DNA of 64,000 bases from Chloroflexota bacterium (GTDB taxonomy: Bacteria; Chloroflexota; Ktedonobacteria; Ktedonobacterales; JADMIN01), in contig JAJPKE010000026.1 in NCBI GenBank assembly GCA_021323855.1, forward strand, positions 62,001 through 126,000. Direction: 5' to 3'. Each line of letters starts with the position of its first letter. Position 1 is the first letter of the stretch. Of the stretch, positions 59,071-64,000 are shown one piece after another. Made by a program: the position numbers and the translations under genes. The notes beneath the pieces are model-generated. The model was not told the DNA's origin. It searched no databases and worked only from the letters and a program-made list of their open reading frames with translations.

Positions 59071-60483
59071 TTACGCCAATCCTTCCGGCTGCTCCAGGTG
59101 TTGCACCAGCGCGCCCATGAACTGTGCAGCAGTTGCCCCATCCACGATGCGATGGTCGCAGGAGATGGAGATCCAGGCGCCGGGACGCACCTGTACGCTT
59201 TCGCCAACGACGGTGGGGCGCGGTTTGAGCGCGCCGAAGCCGACGACGCAGGCTTCCGGCGGATTGATGAGCGGCGCGCCGGTATCCACCGGACCAGCCG
59301 CGCCAACATTGGTAATGGTAATCGTGCTGCCGGTGAGCGATTTCGCCTCGATCTTCCCCTCGCGCGCCAGGGTAATCAGCCGGTTGGCCTCCGCCGCAAT
59401 CTGCGCCAGCGTTAGCGTATGCGCATCACGGATGACAGGCACCAGCAGTCCACGTGCCGTATCGGTGGCGATGCCCACGTGGATGCTATGCTTGATGACG
59501 ATAGCGTTGCCTTCCTCATCCCAGCGCGAGTTCATCACCGGATAGGCGCGCACCGCCTCCACCAGCGCCCGCACGAAGAACGGTAGATAGGTCAACTTCT
59601 GCTCCCCAAACCCGGATGAGCCGCGCAACCGCTCGCGGAGCGCCACCAGCGCCGAAGCGTCGAAGAGGCTGTACTCAGTGAAGTGCGGGATGGTCGTTGC
59701 GGCTTTCATCATGCGCGCGGCGATGGCCTTGCGCAGCCCCACCGTGCTGATGCGCTCTTCGTCGGGTGCGAGACCCCCACCCCCAGCTCCTTCGCTGCGC
59801 TTCTCCGCCTCCTCCGCAAGCCTATGGCTTGCTTCGCCCTCTGTGAGGGCGCGTCGGCTGTCCCCGTGCGCGGAAGAGGGGAGCGCAGAAGTTGCGGCTT
59901 TCAGCGCCAGTTCGAGGTCTTCGACACGGATGCGCCCGCCGGGGCCGGTGCCCTTGATGGTGGTGAGGTCTATGCCACGTTCCTGCGCCATCTTGCGCAC
60001 GAGTGGGCTGGCTGACGCGCCCCCGCCCCCGGCCCCTCCCCCGTGCGCGGGAGAGGGGGGCGCAGAAAGCGCATCCGTAGCAGCAGCGCTGGCCTGGGGC
60101 GGAGTGGCGCTACTGGTTGCGCTACTGGTCCGGCGGCGGCGCGTGAAGGTCTGCGCCGGTCCCTCGGTGCCATAGCCGACGAGAACCGGGCCGTGACCGT
60201 CTTCGTTTGCGCTGGCTGACGTGGCGCTGGCGGATGCGGCTGTCGCTCCCGCCTCGGCTATCGTAATGAGCGGCTTGCCGACCTCGATGGTATCGCCAGG
60301 GGCAGCATGCAGCTTCTCGACGGTGCCGGCGAAGGGCGAGGGTATATCTACCAGCGCCTTCGCCGTCTCCACCTGGCAGAGCGGTTGGTTGAGCGTGACG
60401 CTCTCGCCGACCTGTACCAGCCATTGCACGAGTTGGGCTTCTTCCAGCCCTTCGCCCAGGTCCGGCAGGAGAAATTGACTCAT
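59071..60483 (-). CDS. 2-oxoacid dehydrogenase E2 (dihydrolipoyl acyltransferase)
   Basis: 470 residues. One lipoyl domain with Lys42 in ETAKALVDIPSP, a linker, a peripheral-subunit-binding domain (SPLVRKMAQERGIDLTTIKG, PGGRIRVEDL) and an acyltransferase core ending ISCDHRIVDGATAAQFMG (HxxxDG). It carries the acyl group between E1 and CoA in pyruvate or branched-chain oxoacid dehydrogenase. Third gene of the E1alpha-E1beta-E2 operon, 35 bp after E1beta. Two of its linkers (about 141-156 and 200-241, Pro/Ser/Gly/Ala-rich) are encoded by dispersed A-type hairpin repeats. No E3 gene is in the window. Confidence 0.92.
   Translation of the reverse strand: MSQFLLPDLGEGLEEAQLVQWLVQVGESVTLNQPLCQVETAKALVDIPSPFAGTVEKLHAAPGDTIEVGKPLITIAEAGATAASASATSASANEDGHGPVLVGYGTEGPAQTFTRRRRTSSATSSATPPQASAAATDALSAPPSPAHGGGAGGGGASASPLVRKMAQERGIDLTTIKGTGPGGRIRVEDLELALKAATSALPSSAHGDSRRALTEGEASHRLAEEAEKRSEGAGGGGLAPDEERISTVGLRKAIAARMMKAATTIPHFTEYSLFDASALVALRERLRGSSGFGEQKLTYLPFFVRALVEAVRAYPVMNSRWDEEGNAIVIKHSIHVGIATDTARGLLVPVIRDAHTLTLAQIAAEANRLITLAREGKIEAKSLTGSTITITNVGAAGPVDTGAPLINPPEACVVGFGALKPRPTVVGESVQVRPGAWISISCDHRIVDGATAAQFMGALVQHLEQPEGLA
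59767..59883 (-). repeat. Split A element inside the E2 linker
   Basis: Left part (minus strand) CCCCTCTTCCGCGCACGGGG and right part GGAGCTGGGGGTGGGGGTCT, separated by about 75 bp that contain another small palindrome (GCAAGCC-ATA-GGCTTGC). It encodes residues about 200-239 of E2. Confidence 0.7.
60021..60062 (-). repeat. A element inside the E2 linker
   Basis: On the minus strand, CCCCCTCTCCCGCGCACGGG and GGAGGGGC plus G-rich arm: 28 consecutive bases are identical to the intergenic repeat at 4631. In frame it encodes APPSPAHGGGAGGGG (residues about 141-155). Confidence 0.85.
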
Positions 60484-60518
60484 CTATCGTTCACTCCGAC
60501 TACTTTCCCTACGGCACC

Positions 60519-61532
60519 CTAATATTCGCGCGTCCGGTCCACTGCTTCGAGGATGCGGTCGGCGTCTGGCAGAAACAGTTTCTCTACACGCGCCGGTGGA
60601 TAGGGAATCGTGGCATTGCCAATGCGCTCGACGGGAGCGGCCAGCACATCGAAGAGGTCGTGCATCACGCGGGCAGCAATCTCCGCGCCCAGCCCCATAA
60701 AGACCGGCGCCTCATGCACGACGACGGCGCGCCGTGTCTTGCGCACAGATGCGCTGATCGTCTCCATATCCAGCGGCGAGAGGCTGCGCAGATCAATCAC
60801 TTCGAGCGATGTACCTTCCGCTGCCGCCTGCTCTGCTGCCGCCAGCGCCGTCTGCACGGTGGGACCATAGGCAATCACCGTGGCGTCGCTGCCTTCGCGG
60901 GCAATGCGCGCTTTATCGAGGGCGGCGGGCGGCATGGGTAGCGCAATCTCCTGGCGCATCCAGTAGCGCGACTTCGGCTCCAGGAAGATCACCGGGTCGG
61001 GGTCGGCAATGGCGGCGGTGAGCAGCGCGTAAGCGTCTGCTGGCGTGGATGGCGTGACGACTTTCAGGCCGGCGGTGTGGATGTAGTACGTTTCGGGGCT
61101 TTCGGAGTGCTGTTCGATGGCGCCGATGTTGCCGCCGTAAGGGATACGAATCACCAACTGCATGTTGCAGGCGCCGCCGGTGCGGGTGTGATACTTGGCG
61201 ATGTTGCTTGTCACTTGCTGGAACGACGGATAGGAGAAGGCGTCGAACTGCATCTCGGCAACCGGACGAAAGCCCTTCATCGCCAGGCCGAGCGCCGTCG
61301 CTGCGATGGTCGCCTCGGCCAGCGGCGTATCGAAGACACGCTCCGCGCCGAATTCATCTTGCAGGCCGTCGGTAACGCGAAAGACGCCGCCCAGCTTGCC
61401 CACATCTTCCCCAAAGATCAGCACACGACTATCGTTTTGCAGGGCGTCATGCAGCGCCAGATTCAGCGCCTTGCCCATCGTCACAGTGCTGACGTTGGTA
61501 GCGCCTGTGGTGGTTTCCATTGTCTTTGCCAT
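60519..61532 (-). CDS. 2-oxoacid dehydrogenase E1 component, beta subunit
   Basis: 337 residues from ATG 61532 (AGGTGA five bases upstream; a GTG at 61541 is an alternative). The thiamine-pyrophosphate partner subunit: VLIFGEDVGKLGGVFRVTDG near the start, the FDAFSYPSFQQVTSNIAKYH segment and VIDLRSLSPLDMETISASVR. With E1alpha it decarboxylates the 2-oxoacid. It lies one base after the E1alpha stop, so coupled translation is expected. Confidence 0.93.
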   Translation of the reverse strand: MAKTMETTTGATNVSTVTMGKALNLALHDALQNDSRVLIFGEDVGKLGGVFRVTDGLQDEFGAERVFDTPLAEATIAATALGLAMKGFRPVAEMQFDAFSYPSFQQVTSNIAKYHTRTGGACNMQLVIRIPYGGNIGAIEQHSESPETYYIHTAGLKVVTPSTPADAYALLTAAIADPDPVIFLEPKSRYWMRQEIALPMPPAALDKARIAREGSDATVIAYGPTVQTALAAAEQAAAEGTSLEVIDLRSLSPLDMETISASVRKTRRAVVVHEAPVFMGLGAEIAARVMHDLFDVLAAPVERIGNATIPYPPARVEKLFLPDADRILEAVDRTREY

Positions 61533-61533
61533 C

Positions 61534-62673
61534 TTACTCACCTCTCTCCGGCTCCAGCGCCTCTATGAATTCCGCCTTCTCGCGTAGCAACGACTCCGGC
61601 GGATTGGCAAAGACCAGATCGAACGCGCTGGCTGGATGCGGCGTCTGCGCACTGAGGAGGTGCTGGCGCATGGCGAGCGCACGCTGCTCCGCCTCCTCAC
61701 TCACCGCCTGCGCGAAGGCATCGTCAAAGGCGTTGCGCGCCTGAAGGCGTTCGGCGCAGCGGCGGATGGGGTCTTTGGACTTCCACGGCTCGACATCTGC
61801 CTCAGTGCGGTAGCGCGTGGGATCGTCTGAAGTAGTGTGCGCCTGGGTGCGATACGTCAGCGCCTCCACCAGATACGGTCCCTCGCCACGGCGCGCACGG
61901 TCCGCTGCGGCGCGTACCACAGCATAGACCGTCAGCACGTCGGTGCCATCCACCCGCACGCCGGGGAAACCGTAGCCAGCGGCGCGGTCCGCAATTCGCC
62001 CGGAGACCTGCTGGCGCATCGGCACAGAGATGGCCCATTGGTTGTTCTCACAGAGAAAGACCAGCGGCACATTGAAGACGGCGGCGAAGTTCATTGCCTC
62101 ATGCCAGTCGCCAGTCGAGGTAGCGCCTTCACCGAAGCCCACCAGCACAGCGGTGTCGTCGTGGTCCAGCTTGCAGCCGAGCGCGAAACCGACGGCATGC
62201 GGCACCTGTGTACCAACCGGGATGATGAATGGCGCAAAGCGGTACTCGTTGGGGTTCCACGCGCCATGCGTCAGGCCGCGAAAGATCGTCATTATCGCGC
62301 CGGGGTCAATGCCGCGACAGACGGCCATTGCAAAGTCGCGGTAATAGGGGAATATCCAGTCGGTCGGCGCCATCGCCATTGCCGCGCCCACCTGCGCCGC
62401 CTCGTGTCCGGCGTATGGCCCCCACAACCCCAGTTCGCCCTGGCGTTGCAGGTTCAGCCCCTCCTGGTCCAGCCGCCTGCTAACCACCATCAGCCGGTAG
62501 AGGGTGCGTAGCTCCTCATCACTGATATTGGCGGCGCGTTCGGCCTCCGCCGTCAGCACGCCGTTTGCATCGAGCATCGCTGCGATGGAGTCACCTGAAT
62601 TGTTTGAACTATCGGCGCTGCCACGCGGCGGCTTTGCCTCTCTAGCGTCTTTGGTATCGAGCGCTTTCGCCAT
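61534..62673 (-). CDS. 2-oxoacid dehydrogenase E1 component, alpha subunit
   Basis: 379 residues from ATG 62673 (GCGGAGAT upstream; the frame is open to 62727). TPP-binding motif LVGFGEGATSTGDWHEAMNF (GDGxxxxGxxxEAxNFA) followed by VFLCENNQWAIS, plus YRTQAHTTSDDPTRYR near the phosphorylation-loop region. It begins the E1alpha-E1beta-E2 operon. Whether the substrate is pyruvate or a branched-chain oxoacid cannot be decided here. Confidence 0.93.
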   Translation of the reverse strand: MAKALDTKDAREAKPPRGSADSSNNSGDSIAAMLDANGVLTAEAERAANISDEELRTLYRLMVVSRRLDQEGLNLQRQGELGLWGPYAGHEAAQVGAAMAMAPTDWIFPYYRDFAMAVCRGIDPGAIMTIFRGLTHGAWNPNEYRFAPFIIPVGTQVPHAVGFALGCKLDHDDTAVLVGFGEGATSTGDWHEAMNFAAVFNVPLVFLCENNQWAISVPMRQQVSGRIADRAAGYGFPGVRVDGTDVLTVYAVVRAAADRARRGEGPYLVEALTYRTQAHTTSDDPTRYRTEADVEPWKSKDPIRRCAERLQARNAFDDAFAQAVSEEAEQRALAMRQHLLSAQTPHPASAFDLVFANPPESLLREKAEFIEALEPERGE

Positions 62674-62848
62674 GCTCATCTCCGCTTGTGTTTCTGGGTA
62701 TCCGGCGCGCCAGTGCGCCGATCTCATACCTATCAGCCAGTAATTTGTATAACACGACGTGCCCTTATGCTACCACGGCCAGAGCAGGAGCGTTGCGTCA
62801 TCACTACTTGAGCCACGGTGGAAACTGCACGGCATCTCGCGCCGCCAC

Positions 62849-62877
62849 TTGACAGAGAGTTACCGTCTGATTATACT
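62849..62877 (+). promoter_or_regulatory. Near-consensus sigma-70 promoter of the ROK gene
   Basis: TTGACA at 62849-62854, exact 17-bp spacer, TATACT at 62872-62877. Transcription would begin near 62884, giving a leader of about 60 nt before the ATG at 62943. Confidence 0.75.
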
Positions 62878-62942
62878 TGCTCTCATGCCAGGTTTGTAAA
62901 GTTTCTTCACTTACTCAACAATGTGGTGATTGGTGGCTTGTT

Positions 62943-64000
62943 ATGAACACACCGAACACACTGAACGCACCAGGACATCCTACGCCTCGCACCATTCCTG
63001 CCGTCCCTGGCAGCCTGCGACGATTGAACCGCCTGGCAATTCTGCAATTGCTGCGGACCAGAGGGCCAATCTCCAAAGCTGAGCTTGCCAAACTGAGCGC
63101 CATCAGCCCGCCCACCGTTTCTAAAGTGATTGACGACCTCTACGCCAACAATCTTGCCGAGGTCGTCGGCACCACCACACCCTCAGCCGCTGGCGGAAAG
63201 CCAGCCACACTCTATCGCTTTCACAGCAGCGCAGTGCGAATCGGCGCCGTCCTGCTCTCGGTAGATGGCGTATTGGCGGCGATCTGCGATGGCGAAGGAC
63301 ATCTGCTGCTCAAAGCGTTTCAGTCGTTCGGTGCAGAGCGCGCTCCCAGGCAAGTCGCGGCGACCATTACGTCGCTGCTCAATGACCTACTGGGCGAGCT
63401 ATCACTGGCGCCATCGCGGCTCATGGGGATCGGTGTTGGCATCCCCGGCCTGACGGATAGCGCAAGGGGCATCGTCAGCTTTGCGCCCCATCTGCCGGGC
63501 TGGCAGGATGTCCCGCTGGGTCACTGGCTGGCGGAGGCTTTCAAAGTTCCGGTGTTGCTGGATAACGAGAGCCATGTGCAGGCGCTGGCGGAACGCTATT
63601 ATGGTCAGGGTGCGGGCTGCGATTCGCTTGTCTGCATCGAGACGGGCATCGGTCTCTCCGCCGCGTTTCTCCTCAATGGGCGGCTCTATCGCGGCGCCAG
63701 CAATACGGCAGGCGAGATCGGGCACATGACGATTCAGGAGAATGGCCCGCGCTGCGACTGTGGCAATCATGGTTGCTGGGAACTCTACGCCTCAACCACC
63801 TGGCTGGCGAACCAGGCCACGCAGGCGTTGCAGAGCGGTCGCCCCAGCAGCATCCGATTGCAAGGGGAGGTGAAGGCGCAGGCGGAGGCAGTCTATGCCG
63901 CCGCGCTGGCTGGCGATGCGCTGGCGCTGGAATTGGTGGAGGCGCATGGCCGCCACTTTGGGGTCGGCGTGGCTAACCTCATCAACGTGCTAAACCCCAA
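62943..64000 (+). CDS. ROK-family transcriptional regulator/sugar kinase (3' truncated by window)
   Basis: Open from ATG 62943 to the window edge, 352 codons visible. N-terminal winged helix-turn-helix: LNRLAILQLLRTRGPISKAE and LAKLSAISPPTVSKVIDDLY. The ROK domain follows with IGVGIPGLTDSARG, DNESHVQALAERYYGQG, the GEIGHMTIQENGP segment and the zinc motif CDCGNHGCWE. Such proteins repress sugar-use genes and respond to a sugar or sugar phosphate. Ribosome-binding site is weak (GGTGG, about 9 bases upstream). Confidence 0.93.
   Translation, partial: MNTPNTLNAPGHPTPRTIPAVPGSLRRLNRLAILQLLRTRGPISKAELAKLSAISPPTVSKVIDDLYANNLAEVVGTTTPSAAGGKPATLYRFHSSAVRIGAVLLSVDGVLAAICDGEGHLLLKAFQSFGAERAPRQVAATITSLLNDLLGELSLAPSRLMGIGVGIPGLTDSARGIVSFAPHLPGWQDVPLGHWLAEAFKVPVLLDNESHVQALAERYYGQGAGCDSLVCIETGIGLSAAFLLNGRLYRGASNTAGEIGHMTIQENGPRCDCGNHGCWELYASTTWLANQATQALQSGRPSSIRLQGEVKAQAEAVYAAALAGDALALELVEAHGRHFGVGVANLINVLNP

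Overview
The window reads as a chromosomal fragment of a GC-rich bacterium, most likely of the Chloroflexota and probably a Ktedonobacteria-like lineage. That placement is an inference from gene style: many secreted lipoproteins with Thr/Pro linkers, a zinc-ribbon/kinase-like/receptor fusion, M50 proteases with long Pro-rich tails, and abundant short palindromic repeats. No rRNA or phylogenetic marker was compared. There is no prophage, complete insertion sequence or CRISPR array.

Layout. 1-2913: the end of a glycosyltransferase, then a two-gene type II restriction-modification (R-M) operon. 3253-8381: an amine/beta-alanine catabolic block (class III aminotransferase, MmsA, HIT protein, aminobutyraldehyde-type dehydrogenase). 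8497-13772: membrane and lipoprotein genes, an ABM-DUF4096 fusion and an FKBP. 14003-15724: an M3 oligopeptidase interrupted by an amber codon; its intact paralogue lies at 30291-32018. 16062-23393: a PfkB kinase/NCS1 permease pair, recF, aroA, a response regulator and an unusual FolD. 23582-29767: three lipoproteins and a secreted beta-propeller protein. 30021-30096: tRNA-Ala(GGC). 32206-36071: a DUF559 protein and a large single-chain type ISP/IIG-like R-M enzyme with an amber codon near its C-terminus. 36388-45917: an S33 hydrolase, DUF302, a GT51 transglycosylase, STM3941-like membrane proteins, a nucleotidyltransferase, a WYL regulator divergent from a prenyltransferase-like protein, a UbiA enzyme and a translin. 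46256-55268: a ribokinase, a GT-C membrane protein, methyltransferases, GNAT, a carbonic-anhydrase-like protein, a HAD hydrolase, an M50 protease and a CPBP protease. 55546-58893: a zinc-ribbon/pseudokinase/transmembrane/periplasmic-binding-protein fusion. 59071-62673: a 2-oxoacid dehydrogenase operon (E1alpha-E1beta-E2). 62943-64000: a ROK regulator running off the end behind a near-consensus sigma-70 promoter.

A dispersed hairpin repeat (here 'A element': CCCCTCTCC..GGAGAGGGG plus an arm ending GTGAGGTCT) occurs at least a dozen times. It sits at stop codons (five genes end inside or at its edge), supplies the probable ribosome-binding site of one gene, encodes a short tail of another frame, and lies inside the E2 gene, where it encodes linker protein. 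Together with the pseudokinase receptor, the ABM-DUF4096 fusion, the FolD lacking its catalytic Lys, and two amber-interrupted genes, this is the most interesting content.
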